Shown here in pieces: positions 41,192 through 50,714 of a DNA stretch of 64,000 nucleotides (position 1 is the first letter of the stretch; each line of letters opens with the position of its first letter). Both the position numbers and the translations under genes were made by a program. Under the pieces are notes generated by a model. It was given only the letters and a program-made list of their open reading frames with translations. It was not told the DNA's origin and did no database searches. Origin of the DNA: Lachnospiraceae bacterium C1.1 (GTDB lineage Bacteria > Bacillota > Clostridia > Lachnospirales > Lachnospiraceae); the NCBI GenBank assembly GCA_030434875.1, contig JAUISW010000001.1, positions 310,001 through 374,000 of the forward strand, written 5' to 3'.

Positions 41192-42211
41192 ATGGCAGTT
41201 AAAGTAGCGATTAATGGTTTTGGTCGTATCGGCCGTCTTGCATTTCGTCAGATGTTCCAGGCAGAGGGATTTGAGATCGTAGCAATCAACGATCTTACAA
41301 GCCCTGACATGCTTGCATATCTTCTTAAGTATGACTCATCACAGGGTCGTTATGCAAAGGCTGACAAGGTTTCCAACACAGATCATTCAATCATCGTTGA
41401 TGGCAAGGAAATCGAGATCTACAAGGAAGCAGATGCTAAGAACCTGCCTTGGGGCAAGCTTGGCGTAGACGTTGTACTTGAGTGCACAGGCTTCTACACA
41501 TCTAAGGCAAAGGCACAGGCTCATATCGATGCTGGTGCAAAGAAAGTCGTAATTTCTGCTCCTGCAGGAAACGATCTTCCTACAATCGTTTACAATACAA
41601 ACCACGAGACACTTACAGCTGATGACAACATCATCTCTGCTGCATCATGCACAACCAACTGCCTCGCACCTATGGCTAAGGCTCTTAACGAGCTCGCTCC
41701 TATCGAGTCAGGTATCATGGTTACTATCCACGCTTACACAGGCGATCAGATGATCCTTGATGGTCCTCAGAGAAAGGGCGACAAGAGAAGAAGCCGTGCA
41801 GGCGCTGAGAACATCGTTCCTAACAGCACAGGTGCTGCAAAGGCAATCGGCCTTGTTGTTCCTGAGCTTAACGGCAAGCTCATCGGTTCAGCTCAGAGAG
41901 TACCTGTACCGACAGGTTCAACAACAATCCTTACAGCTGTTGTTGACGGCGATGTAACTGTAGAGCAGGTTAACGAGAAGATGAAGGCTTCAACAAATGA
42001 GTCATTCGGCTACAATGAGGATCTCATCGTTTCTAAGGATATCGTTGGAATGACATATGGTTCACTCTTCGATGCTACACAGACAATGGTAGTTCCTGCA
42101 GGCAATGGTAAGACTGAGGTTCAGGTTGTTTCATGGTATGACAACGAGAACTCATTCACATCCAATATGTGCAGAACAATCAAGTATTTCGCTAAGTTCC
42201 TTAACAAGTAA
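41192..42211 (+). CDS. gap: Glyceraldehyde-3-phosphate dehydrogenase (NAD type)
   Basis: GapA oxidises glyceraldehyde 3-phosphate to 1,3-bisphosphoglycerate in glycolysis. The Rossmann start is N-G-F-G-R-I-G-R at about residues 8-15, the Asp33/34 that selects NAD is present (I-N-D), and catalytic Cys153 lies in S-A-A-S-C-T-T-N. The real start is ATG 41192 after AGGAGGA; the open frame extends upstream without an SD. Length 339 aa is normal. Codon use is strongly biased. A terminator separates it from pgk. Confidence 0.97.
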   Translation: MAVKVAINGFGRIGRLAFRQMFQAEGFEIVAINDLTSPDMLAYLLKYDSSQGRYAKADKVSNTDHSIIVDGKEIEIYKEADAKNLPWGKLGVDVVLECTGFYTSKAKAQAHIDAGAKKVVISAPAGNDLPTIVYNTNHETLTADDNIISAASCTTNCLAPMAKALNELAPIESGIMVTIHAYTGDQMILDGPQRKGDKRRSRAGAENIVPNSTGAAKAIGLVVPELNGKLIGSAQRVPVPTGSTTILTAVVDGDVTVEQVNEKMKASTNESFGYNEDLIVSKDIVGMTYGSLFDATQTMVVPAGNGKTEVQVVSWYDNENSFTSNMCRTIKYFAKFLNK

Positions 42212-42227
42212 TTTAGAGGAAAACCAG

Positions 42228-42261
42228 AAGGTCCGGTCCCAATTAGGGCCGGGCCTTTTTT
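42228..42261 (+). terminator. Terminator between gap and pgk
   Basis: AAGGTCCGGTCCC / GGGCCGGGCCTT (G-T pairs allowed) with a 5-nt loop runs into T6. Only 27 nt remain before pgk and no promoter fits there, so pgk presumably depends on read-through. Confidence 0.9.
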
Positions 42262-42288
42262 AGAAGAAAAATTAGGAGGTAAATATCA

Positions 42289-43527
42289 ATGGCACTGAAT
42301 AAAAAGACTGTTGATGATTTTAATGCTGCAGGAAGACGCGTTCTTGTAAGATGCGACTTTAACGTACCGCTCAAAGAGGGCAAGATCACAGATGAGACTC
42401 GTGTAAAGGCTGCTCTTCCTACAATACAGAAGCTTATCGGAGATGGCGCAAAGGTTATCCTTTGTTCTCACCTTGGAAAGGTTAAGAATGGCCCTAATGA
42501 AGGCGAGTCACTTGCACCTGTTGCAAAGAGCCTTTCAGAGAAGCTTGGAAAAGAAGTTAATTTTGTTGCTGACTACAATGTTACAGGCGAGGCTGCAACA
42601 AAGGCAGTAGCTGAAATGAAAGATGGAGATGTAGTCCTTCTTCAGAATACACGTTTCAGAGGCAAAGAGGAGACAAAGCCCTCTGAGGCAGGTGAGGCAT
42701 TTGCAAAAGAGCTGGCTGACCTCTGCGACGACTATGTATGTGATGCATTCGGTTCTGCTCACAGGGCACATGCATCAGTATCGGTTGTTACAAAGTATGT
42801 CCGTGAAAAGGGCGGCAACTGTGCAGTCGGATACCTTATGGAGAAAGAGATCAAGTTCCTCGGCAATGCCGTAGAGAACCCGGTTCGTCCTTTCGTAGCT
42901 ATCCTCGGCGGTGCTAAGGTTGCTGATAAACTTGCAGTTATCGATAACCTTCTTACAAAGTGCGATACGCTTATCATTGGTGGCGGTATGGCTTATACAT
43001 TTATCAAGGCTCAGGGCGGTTCTGTCGGTAATTCTCTTATCGATGAGAGCAAACTTGACTACTGCAAGGAGATGATGGCAAAGGCTGATAAACTCGGCAA
43101 GAAGCTTCTTCTTCCTATCGATACAGTAGCTGCAGCTAATTTCCCTAATCCTATTGATGATCCTAACCTTCAGACAGAAGTTGTTAAGACAATGGAGATT
43201 CCTGCAGATAAAGAAGGTCTTGATATCGGACCTGAGACACGTGCTATGTATGCTGATGCTGTTAAGTCAGCAAAGACAGTTGTTTGGAACGGACCTATGG
43301 GTGTTTCAGAGAACCCTGTTCTTGCAGCAGGCACTATTGCAGTAGCTGAGGCTCTTGCAGCAACAGATGCTACAACTATTATCGGCGGCGGCGACAGCGC
43401 AGCAGCTGTTAATAACTTAGGTTTTGGCGACAAGATGTCACACATCTCCACAGGCGGCGGTGCTTCACTTGAGTTCCTTGAGGGTAAGGAGCTTCCCGGT
43501 GTAGTAGCAGCTGATGATGCTAACTAA
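42289..43527 (+). CDS. pgk: Phosphoglycerate kinase
   Basis: The 412-aa enzyme makes ATP and 3-phosphoglycerate. Seen are [12 protein letters not shown] (about 17-28), the substrate-binding H-L-G-K, Q-N-T-R-F, and the C-terminal nucleotide loop G-G-G-D-S-A-A-A (about 365-372). SD GGAGG lies 9 nt ahead. Between gap and tpiA it completes a glycolytic cluster. Confidence 0.98.
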   Translation: MALNKKTVDDFNAAGRRVLVRCDFNVPLKEGKITDETRVKAALPTIQKLIGDGAKVILCSHLGKVKNGPNEGESLAPVAKSLSEKLGKEVNFVADYNVTGEAATKAVAEMKDGDVVLLQNTRFRGKEETKPSEAGEAFAKELADLCDDYVCDAFGSAHRAHASVSVVTKYVREKGGNCAVGYLMEKEIKFLGNAVENPVRPFVAILGGAKVADKLAVIDNLLTKCDTLIIGGGMAYTFIKAQGGSVGNSLIDESKLDYCKEMMAKADKLGKKLLLPIDTVAAANFPNPIDDPNLQTEVVKTMEIPADKEGLDIGPETRAMYADAVKSAKTVVWNGPMGVSENPVLAAGTIAVAEALAATDATTIIGGGDSAAAVNNLGFGDKMSHISTGGGASLEFLEGKELPGVVAADDAN

Positions 43528-43565
43528 TATTTTAGTAAATATAAATGGTTAAAAGGAGAATAAAA

Positions 43566-44312
43566 ATGGCAAGAAGAAGAATTATCGCCGGAAACTGGAA
43601 GATGAACATGACTCCCAGCGAGGCATTAAAGCTTGTAGATACATTAAAAGACCTCGTAAAGAATGATGACGTAGATGTAGTTTATTGCGTTCCTGCAATT
43701 GATATCGTACCTGTTGCAAATGCAGTTAAGGGGTCAAATGTCAAGGTTGGTGCTGAGAACTTCTATATTGAAGATAAGGGCGCTTTCACAGGTGAGATTT
43801 CTGCACCTATGCTCAAGGATGCCGGTGTAGAGTACATCATCATTGGTCATTCTGAGAGAAGAGATATCTTTGGAGAGAATGATATCCTTATCAATGCAAA
43901 GGTTAAAAAAGCTTTCGCAGCTGGTTTAAAGCCTATCCTTTGCTGTGGTGAGTCACTTGCACTTCGTAAGGCTGATACTTACAAGGAGTGGATCGAGAGA
44001 CAGATCACATGGGATCTTTCAGGTGTTACAGCAGATCAGGTTAAAGAGCTTGTTATTGCTTATGAGCCTATCTGGGCAATCGGTACAGGCGAGACAGCTA
44101 CAGCTGATCAGGCTGAGGAAGTTTGCAAACTTATCCGTGAGCTTATTGCAAAGCTTTATGATGATGCAACTGCAGAGGCAGTTCGTATTCAGTATGGCGG
44201 ATCAATGAATGCAGGCAACGCTGCAGAGCTTCTTGGCAAGCCTAATATCGATGGCGGACTTATCGGTGGTGCATCACTTAAGCCTGACTTTGGTAAGATC
44301 GTTAACGCTTAA
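43566..44312 (+). CDS. tpiA: Triosephosphate isomerase
   Basis: TpiA interconverts dihydroxyacetone phosphate and glyceraldehyde 3-phosphate. From ATG 43566 the 248-aa protein has N10 and K12 in A-G-N-W-K-M-N, the catalytic His in I-I-G-H-S-E-R-R (about 95) and the catalytic Glu in [11 protein letters not shown]. The longer open frame from 43545 has no SD; AAAAGGAG at 43550-43557 serves this ATG. It ends before a terminator. Confidence 0.97.
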   Translation: MARRRIIAGNWKMNMTPSEALKLVDTLKDLVKNDDVDVVYCVPAIDIVPVANAVKGSNVKVGAENFYIEDKGAFTGEISAPMLKDAGVEYIIIGHSERRDIFGENDILINAKVKKAFAAGLKPILCCGESLALRKADTYKEWIERQITWDLSGVTADQVKELVIAYEPIWAIGTGETATADQAEEVCKLIRELIAKLYDDATAEAVRIQYGGSMNAGNAAELLGKPNIDGGLIGGASLKPDFGKIVNA

Positions 44313-44329
44313 TATTATATTATGAAAAG

Positions 44330-44360
44330 AGACTGTCGTTTTTTGCGGCAGTCTTTTTTC
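44330..44360 (+). terminator. Intrinsic terminator after tpiA
   Basis: AGACTGTCG pairs with CGGCAGTCT around a 7-nt loop and runs into T6. Confidence 0.88.
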
Positions 44361-44370
44361 TTACTTTATA

Positions 44371-44397
44371 TAAATTATTCTTATTTTATGCCGATAT
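44371..44397 (+). promoter_or_regulatory. Sigma28-type promoter between tpiA and valS
   Basis: TAAA (44371-44374), 16 nt and CCGATAT (44391-44397) match the Gram-positive flagellar sigma consensus (TAAA-N14-16-CCGATAT) exactly. No flagellar gene follows; the next CDS is valS, about 180 nt on. Confidence 0.6.
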
Positions 44398-44436
44398 AAT
44401 AAAAGATAAGACTGAGTCCTCATGTTTACTATTATC

Positions 44437-44465
44437 TTGACAAAAAACCATAGAAAATCTAAAAT
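44437..44465 (+). promoter_or_regulatory. SigmaA promoter of valS
   Basis: TTGACA (44437-44442), 17-nt spacer, TAAAAT (44460-44465), nearly consensus. Transcription starts near 44472. Confidence 0.85.
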
Positions 44466-44475
44466 TAAATTAATT

Positions 44476-44539
44476 ATGTATTTTTGTTTATTTTTACAGC
44501 TAGACGCATTTATAGCGTAATAAAAATAACAAAAAACAT
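44476..44539 (+). ncRNA. Long imperfect hairpin in the valS leader
   Basis: ATGTATTTTTGTTTATTTTT at 44476 pairs with the A-rich arm GTAATAAAAATAACAAAAAA ending at 44539, with an inner GCTA/TAGC stem and a 10-nt loop. It begins just after the predicted transcription start. There is no T-box anticodon-like specifier or TGGNACCGCG antiterminator, which valS of Firmicutes usually carries. Confidence 0.5.
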
Positions 44540-44583
44540 AATGTTCTGATTAAGAGAAGAGACGAGAGGATACAGGATTAATT

Positions 44584-47244
44584 ATGAGCAAGGAACTCGC
44601 TAAAAATTACGACCCGAAGGCGATGGAAAATCGCATTTACAGCAAGTGGATAAGCAATAAATATTTTCATGCAGAGGTAGATAAAAAGAAAAAACCTTTT
44701 ACGATCGTCATGCCGCCGCCGAATATTACAGGTAAGCTTCACATGGGGCATGCGCTTGATAATACCATGCAGGACATTCTCACAAGATTTAAGAGAATGC
44801 AGGGCTATAATGCATTATGGCAGCCGGGTACTGACCATGCATCAATAGCAACAGAAGTTAAGATCATTGAAAAACTCAAGGAAGAAGGTATTACAAAAGA
44901 AGATCTTGGAAGAGATAAATTTCTTGAGAGAGCATGGGAATGGAGAAAAGAATACGGCGGGATCATAACTTCACAGCTCAAAAAACTCGGTATTTCCTGT
45001 GACTGGGACAGAGAACGCTTCACAATGGATGAAGGCTGCAATAAGGCAGTTAAGGAAGTTTTTGTAAAGCTTCATAAAAAAGGCCTTATTTATAAGGGCA
45101 ATAAGATGGTAAACTGGTGCCCTGTATGTCAGACAACCATATCAGATGCCGAAGTTGAATATCAGAATCAGGATTCTCATCTCTGGCATATTAAATATAA
45201 GGTAACAGGAACTGACAGATATATAGAGTTTGCGACTACCAGACCGGAAACCATGCTTGGAGATACTGCTGTAGCAGTACATCCCGGGGATGAAAGATAT
45301 GCAGATCTGGTTGGCAAGACCTGTGATCTTCCTTTTGTTGGCAGACAGATTCCGATAGTAGAAGATGAATATGTAGATGTCGAGTTTGGAACAGGTGTCG
45401 TAAAGATCACGCCTGCGCACGATCCTAACGATTTTGAAGTTGGAAAACGACATGATCTTCCTGTTATCAACATAATGAATGATGATGCGACCATTAATGA
45501 AAACGGTGGTAAATTTGCCGGAATGGATCGTATGGAGGCAAGAGCCCAGATAGTTAAAGAACTTGATGAAATGGGACTTCTTGTTAGAATTGAGGATTAC
45601 AGTCATGATGTAGGAACACATGACAGATGCCATACAACCGTAGAGCCGCTTGTAAAGCAGCAGTGGTTCGTTAAGATGGATGAGCTCATAAAGCCGGCAT
45701 CTGATGCGGTTAAGAAGGGTGATATTAAGCTTATCCCTGAGCGTATGGACAAGACATATTTCAACTGGACAGATAATATCCGTGACTGGTGCATATCGCG
45801 TCAGCTTTGGTGGGGACATAGAATTCCGGCATATTATTGTGATGACTGCAAGGAAATGATCGTTGATTACGAGATGCCTTCAAAGTGTCCTAAATGCGGA
45901 GGAACACATTTCCATCAGGATGAGGATACGCTTGATACATGGTTTTCATCGGCTCTTTGGCCTTTCTCAACTCTTGGATGGCCGGAGAAGACACCTGAAC
46001 TTGATTATTTCTATCCTACAGATGTACTTGTAACAGGTTATGATATCATCTTTTTCTGGGTTATCCGAATGATATTTTCCGGATATGAGCAGATGGGAGA
46101 TAAGCCGTTTAAGACAGTTCTCTTCCATGGACTTGTTCGCGATGAACAGGGTCGTAAGATGAGTAAATCTCTTGGAAATGGTATAGACCCTCTCGATGTT
46201 ATAGATAAGTATGGTGCAGATGCATTGAGATTTACTCTTATCACCGGAAATGCACCCGGAAATGATATGAGATTTTCTTATGACAGAGTAGAAGCATCTA
46301 GAAATTTTGCAAACAAGATATGGAATGCATCGAGATTTATAATGATGAATCTTGATGGAAAAACTATCAGTAAGCCTGAAAATGAAGCTCTTGAGGACGC
46401 TGATAAGTGGATCTTATCCAAGTGCAATGATATGGTTCGCGAAGTTACAGAGAATCTTGAAAAATTCGAGCTTGGAATTGCTGCTTCAAAGATTTATGAT
46501 TTTGTATGGGAATCACTTTGTGACTGGTATATTGAGATGGTAAAGCCAAGACTTTACAACTCAGATGATGCTGCATCACAGAATGCAGCACTTTGGACAC
46601 TTGAGAATGTACTTACAGATTCACTCAAGGTTCTTCATCCATATATGCCTTTCGTTACAGAGGAAATATATTGTACATTGAAAGAAGAGACCGGTATTGA
46701 GGGAGCCGAGTCTATAATGATCTCAGAATGGCCTGTATATTCTGATGAGAGACATTTCGAGAAAGAAGCTTCAGATATTGAGATAATCAAGGAAGCTGTA
46801 AAGGGTATTAGAAATGTCAGAAGTCAGATGAATGTTGCACCTTCCAGAAAGGCTGAAGTTATAGTAGTTTCTGAAAAAGAGGATGTAAGGGCAGCATTTG
46901 AGCATGGCAAACTTTTCTTCGGTGCACTTGCTTATGCGAGCGAAGTTAAGATACAGTCTGATAAATCGGGAGTTAGTGAGAATGATGTTTCGGTTGTAAC
47001 ATCAGAGGCAAATATTTATATTCCATTTGCCGAACTTGTTGATATAGATGAAGAGATTAAACGTCTTGAAAAGGAAGAAAAACGTCTTGCAGGAGAGTTA
47101 AAGAGATCTCATGCGATGCTTTCAAACGAGAAATTCCTTAGTAAAGCACCTGAAGCTAAGATCAATGAGGAGAAGGAGAAACTTCAGCATTATGAAAAGA
47201 TGATGCAGGAAGTAACTATGAGGCTTGAACAGTTAAAGAACTAA
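44584..47244 (+). CDS. valS: Valyl-tRNA synthetase
   Basis: This 886-aa class Ia synthetase charges tRNA-Val with valine and edits threonine. HIGH is H-M-G-H at 53-56, KMSKS is K-M-S-K-S near residue 529, the CP1 editing domain lies between, and the C-terminal coiled-coil arm (about 825-885, rich in Lys/Glu/Leu) is present. Length is normal. The gene has a near-consensus promoter and an unusual long leader hairpin in place of a T-box. FapA follows by 13 nt. Confidence 0.98.
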   Translation: MSKELAKNYDPKAMENRIYSKWISNKYFHAEVDKKKKPFTIVMPPPNITGKLHMGHALDNTMQDILTRFKRMQGYNALWQPGTDHASIATEVKIIEKLKEEGITKEDLGRDKFLERAWEWRKEYGGIITSQLKKLGISCDWDRERFTMDEGCNKAVKEVFVKLHKKGLIYKGNKMVNWCPVCQTTISDAEVEYQNQDSHLWHIKYKVTGTDRYIEFATTRPETMLGDTAVAVHPGDERYADLVGKTCDLPFVGRQIPIVEDEYVDVEFGTGVVKITPAHDPNDFEVGKRHDLPVINIMNDDATINENGGKFAGMDRMEARAQIVKELDEMGLLVRIEDYSHDVGTHDRCHTTVEPLVKQQWFVKMDELIKPASDAVKKGDIKLIPERMDKTYFNWTDNIRDWCISRQLWWGHRIPAYYCDDCKEMIVDYEMPSKCPKCGGTHFHQDEDTLDTWFSSALWPFSTLGWPEKTPELDYFYPTDVLVTGYDIIFFWVIRMIFSGYEQMGDKPFKTVLFHGLVRDEQGRKMSKSLGNGIDPLDVIDKYGADALRFTLITGNAPGNDMRFSYDRVEASRNFANKIWNASRFIMMNLDGKTISKPENEALEDADKWILSKCNDMVREVTENLEKFELGIAASKIYDFVWESLCDWYIEMVKPRLYNSDDAASQNAALWTLENVLTDSLKVLHPYMPFVTEEIYCTLKEETGIEGAESIMISEWPVYSDERHFEKEASDIEIIKEAVKGIRNVRSQMNVAPSRKAEVIVVSEKEDVRAAFEHGKLFFGALAYASEVKIQSDKSGVSENDVSVVTSEANIYIPFAELVDIDEEIKRLEKEEKRLAGELKRSHAMLSNEKFLSKAPEAKINEEKEKLQHYEKMMQEVTMRLEQLKN

Positions 47245-47257
47245 AAGGGGTGACAGT

Positions 47258-48670
47258 ATGGCAGATACCGAAGATATGAAAAAAGATGCACGTCAGATGT
47301 TTCATATTACCTTTAAGGATAATGATATGGCGGCATTTCTTACGTTGGAAAAACCGACTGAAGATAATATGTATGATGCTAATGATGTTTTGAATTATAT
47401 TAATTCACTAGGTATCATAGAAGGTCTACAAAGCGGTAAGGTAGCTGCCATGCTAAAAAAGCATATTTATGGCAGGGCTGAGATCATTGCCGAGGGAGTA
47501 CCTCCGGTAGATGGCGTGGATGGTTATTTTGAATTTTTCATTCCGCTAGGAAAGGAAAAAGATAAAAAACCTGAAATACGTGAAGACGGCTCTGTAGATT
47601 ACACAAGTGTGAATGTTATACATTGTGTGAGTGCTGGAGATGATCTCGCAGTATATCATCCTGCAGTTAATGGTACACCGGGAGTAAATGTCAGAGGTAA
47701 AACCATTAATTGTAAAAAAGCAAAAGAATTAAAACCGTTTTTTTGTGCGGGATGTTCATATGATCCTGAAACATTTAAGTACACTGCTTTGATGGATGGA
47801 AGAGTAGAAGTTTCGAAGACAAAAATTTCGGTTCTTGATATGCAGGAGTACAGAAAAGATATTGATAATGTTTTTGGCGATATTAATTTCAAGGGAGACG
47901 TTATCATACACGGACATGTAAAACCGGGAGTCCAGATAAGGGCTACAAAGAGTGTTACTATTGATAAAACACTTGAAGGCGCTTCGATAACAGCCGGTGG
48001 AGATATCATCATAAAAGGTGGAGTTATGGGAGGAAACACAACCAGGATCCATTGCGATGGTGATTTTATGGCTGATTTTATTGAATATGCCGATGTCTGG
48101 TGCGGTGGTTCGGTGTCTGCTAATATCATCTGGGGATGTAAGGTCTTTGCCAAAGGCAGTGTGCATGCAACAGGTAAGACAGGAGCAATTATTTCCGGAA
48201 ATGTTTATGGCATGTGTGGAGTAGATACCATATTTGCCGGAAACGATGCAGGAGTTAAGACGGTAATTTCATCAGGGGTTCGTGATTCCATAAGGAAGAC
48301 TCTTGATGTATGTGAAAAAAAGCTTGAAAAGCTTAGCGAAGAAATAGATGAGCTTGATGATGAGATCGGAGAACTCGAATATAAAATGAGACTTGGATCT
48401 GATGATGAGTTCACACAAAAGGAACTTATGAGATTCAGACGTGATAAGATTCAGAAAGCTGCAGATAAAAAACAGACAGAAGATAAGAGGGCAGAAATTG
48501 CGGATTTGATACCTGCGGCAGAAGGCGCTGAGATCATAATAAACGATAAGGCTTATCCGGGCTGCTATTTTCTGATAGGTGAAGAACAGATTGTTCTGGA
48601 AACTGAAAGACGGCATGTAAAATTTGTAGTTGACAGTGCGGGAAATATGCTTTTAAAAAAATTGACGTGA
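47258..48670 (+). CDS. FapA family (DUF342) beta-helix protein
   Basis: The central part (about residues 200-340) shows a right-handed parallel beta-helix pattern of short G-D-[IV]-x-[IV]-x-G repeats, for example G-D-V-I-I-H-G-H-V and A-G-G-D-I-I-I-K-G-G-V-M-G-G, the mark of DUF342/FapA. A coiled coil follows at about 345-410. FapA-type proteins are linked to motility or polysaccharide-related membrane sites in some species, but the function here is not known. At 470 aa it is of usual length. It has a GGGG-type SD and is likely cotranscribed with valS. Confidence 0.85.
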   Translation: MADTEDMKKDARQMFHITFKDNDMAAFLTLEKPTEDNMYDANDVLNYINSLGIIEGLQSGKVAAMLKKHIYGRAEIIAEGVPPVDGVDGYFEFFIPLGKEKDKKPEIREDGSVDYTSVNVIHCVSAGDDLAVYHPAVNGTPGVNVRGKTINCKKAKELKPFFCAGCSYDPETFKYTALMDGRVEVSKTKISVLDMQEYRKDIDNVFGDINFKGDVIIHGHVKPGVQIRATKSVTIDKTLEGASITAGGDIIIKGGVMGGNTTRIHCDGDFMADFIEYADVWCGGSVSANIIWGCKVFAKGSVHATGKTGAIISGNVYGMCGVDTIFAGNDAGVKTVISSGVRDSIRKTLDVCEKKLEKLSEEIDELDDEIGELEYKMRLGSDDEFTQKELMRFRRDKIQKAADKKQTEDKRAEIADLIPAAEGAEIIINDKAYPGCYFLIGEEQIVLETERRHVKFVVDSAGNMLLKKLT

Positions 48671-48709
48671 CAGGTAAAAGATTTATAGCTTAAAGGGGAA
48701 AGAAACAAA

Positions 48710-48926
48710 ATGATAGATTTTGATGCAGAACTTAAGAAATTTCATCCATCGCTGGAGATAGAAGATGCAGAAGATGCGATTTATAATCATGATGTGTCTG
48801 ATATGATGGATCTGCTCTTATCAATTTTGAATGATAAATCACGGCCGGAATACAATTCAGGATCAAACCGTTGAAAGGCATATGCTGGAGGGTCTGCAAC
48901 TGATCATAGGCAGGCAGAATAAATAA
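48710..48926 (+). pseudogene. Small conserved-looking ORF apparently broken by a frameshift
   Basis: A good AAGGGGAAAG SD precedes ATG 48710. The frame runs 54 codons (MIDFDAELKKFHPSLE and an acidic helix) to TGA at 48874. The +1 frame across the last 40 nt continues as protein-like sequence (Q-D-Q-T-V-E-R-H-M-L-E-G-L-Q-L-I-I-G-R-Q-N-K) to TAA at 48926. A single-base change near 48845 would join them into about 71 aa. It could be a mutation, a reading error or programmed frameshifting. Function unknown; it lies between FapA and the TPR gene. Confidence 0.5.
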
Positions 48927-48944
48927 ATTGGAGAGACTGAACTG

Positions 48945-50573
48945 ATGAAATGTTATAATTGCGGCTGTACATTATCAGATGATGATTACTGTAATGCATG
49001 TGGCGCTGATGTTAAGATGTATAAAAAAATAGTACATCTTGCAAATGCATACTATAATGATGGATTAAAAAAAGCACAGGTTCGTGACTTATCAGGTGCT
49101 GTTGCATCTCTCAAGCAGAGTTTGAAATGCAACAGAAACCAGATAAACGCAAGGAATCTTCTGGGACTTGTATATTTTGAAATGGGAGATTCTGTAGCAG
49201 CTCTTTCGGAATGGGTAATTTCGAAGAGCATAAGGTCAAAGAAGAACCCCGCTGAAAAGTATATAAATGATATTCAGGAAAATTTAAATAAGCTTAATGC
49301 GCTGAGTCAGGCGATAAAGAAGTATAATCAGGCTTTGGCCTATTGTAATCAGGATAGCAAGGATCTGGCTATAATCCAACTTAAAAGGGTAATTCAGTTA
49401 AATCCAAGTTATCTTGAGGCATATCAGCTTTTGGGTCTTTTGTATCTTGAGCAGGGCGAATGGATAAAGGCAAAAAAAGTTCTGTCGCAGGCACAGAAAA
49501 TTGATGTTAATAACACAAAAACACTTTTATACCTGAATGAAGCTGAGGAAAGACTTGCTGAAAAAGATGGTCAGTCCTCTTCAAAAAATACAAATGGATC
49601 TAAGGCAATGAATGCCGTAACTTCAAATGAAGTTATATCCTATAGAAGTGGAAATGAGACGATAATACAGCCTTTGAGACAGGCTGAACGGTCGGCCTCT
49701 CAGACTCTATTAAATATTTTTATAGGACTTGCATTGGGTCTTGCCGTAAGTTGGTTTTTAATACTTCCGGCAAGAATGCAGATGACAAATTCGCAGAATT
49801 CAGAGCAGATCAAGGATGTTTCTACCCAGCTTACAAGTAAATCTGCAGATATGGATGATCTGAATGCAGAAATAAGTAAACTGGAAGAAGAAAATTCAAG
49901 TCTTCAGAAAGAACTGTCTGAATATACCGGAAATACAGGTATTATGCAGGACTATAACCTTCTTATGAAAGCCGCGGAAAGCTATATGAATGACTCTGAT
50001 GATGTGCTTACTACAGCAGGTTATCTGGAAAATATCAGCGCAGTAAGTGCAAATGCAGTTAACGGCAGTGTTGTTGTGAGCGGTAATGGAGTCTCAAATG
50101 AGTTTATGAGTCTATATAATTTCCTGAATGGTGATGTATCCGCTCAGGCTGCAGACAAATATCTTGAAAGCGGTGTAAGCGAATACAATGATGGAGATTA
50201 TACAGCGGCAATAAAAGATCTTACAAGTGCTTATGAACTGGCACCGACAAGTGATAAGGCACTATATTATCTTGCTCAGAGCTACGTTAAATCAGATGAT
50301 AAAGATACCGCTACTAAGCTTTTCAGTGAATTGATCACAACATTCCCTAATTCGCAGTATAAGAATAGGGCACAGAGATTTATTGATACAGGAGCAGTAG
50401 ATGATTCAAAGGCTGTGACAGAGGAGGATACTGCAGCAGCAGAGGCGGCAGCAGCCCAGGCGGCAGCAGAAGCTCAGGCAGCGGCAGCGGCCCAGGCAGC
50501 AGCGGCAGCTCAGGCAGCGGCAGCAGCTCAGGCGGCGGCAGCAGCCCAGGCAGCAGAAGCAGCCGGTCAATAG
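48945..50573 (+). CDS. Zinc-ribbon, TPR-repeat, single-pass membrane protein with Ala-rich tail
   Basis: This 542-aa protein begins M-K-C-Y-N-C-G-C with a second C-x-x-C at about 18-22, a zinc ribbon. TPR repeats follow at about 30-195, then a membrane helix at about 252-275, a coiled coil (about 285-330), an outside region with two more TPR-like motifs (about 420-480) and a tail of about 50 residues made almost wholly of Ala, Gln and Glu. It looks like a scaffold that spans the membrane. A GGAGAG SD is about 8 nt ahead. The Ala-rich tail is coded by a repetitive stretch. Confidence 0.75.
   Translation: MKCYNCGCTLSDDDYCNACGADVKMYKKIVHLANAYYNDGLKKAQVRDLSGAVASLKQSLKCNRNQINARNLLGLVYFEMGDSVAALSEWVISKSIRSKKNPAEKYINDIQENLNKLNALSQAIKKYNQALAYCNQDSKDLAIIQLKRVIQLNPSYLEAYQLLGLLYLEQGEWIKAKKVLSQAQKIDVNNTKTLLYLNEAEERLAEKDGQSSSKNTNGSKAMNAVTSNEVISYRSGNETIIQPLRQAERSASQTLLNIFIGLALGLAVSWFLILPARMQMTNSQNSEQIKDVSTQLTSKSADMDDLNAEISKLEEENSSLQKELSEYTGNTGIMQDYNLLMKAAESYMNDSDDVLTTAGYLENISAVSANAVNGSVVVSGNGVSNEFMSLYNFLNGDVSAQAADKYLESGVSEYNDGDYTAAIKDLTSAYELAPTSDKALYYLAQSYVKSDDKDTATKLFSELITTFPNSQYKNRAQRFIDTGAVDDSKAVTEEDTAAAEAAAAQAAAEAQAAAAAQAAAAAQAAAAAQAAAAAQAAEAAGQ
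50428..50570 (+). repeat. In-frame Ala/Gln-coding repeat
   Basis: Units of about 18 nt such as CAGGCAGCAGCGGCAGCT recur about six times with silent changes (GCA/GCG/GCC). They encode the C-terminal A-A-A-A-A-Q repeats. Such tracts may slip during replication. Confidence 0.85.
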
Positions 50574-50584
50574 AGATTATTAAT

Positions 50585-50613
50585 AGCAGGGTGAATTAAT
50601 TTACCCTGCTTTT
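50585..50613 (+). terminator. Intrinsic terminator after the TPR gene
   Basis: AGCAGGGT / ACCCTGCT with a 10-nt loop is followed by TTTT. The T-run is short. Confidence 0.75.
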
Positions 50614-50714
50614 AATATATAAATCAGATGTGATTGCGAAGCAATCAATTTCATAACCTGCAAAATTAGTGACTTATCTGCGGGTATAACATACAAAGGA
50701 AAGAAGGAAAAAAG

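Noticed and set aside
47656..48153. Minus-strand frame (165 aa) opposite FapA
   Set aside because: Overlaps the beta-helix coding region fully and has no SD or family features.
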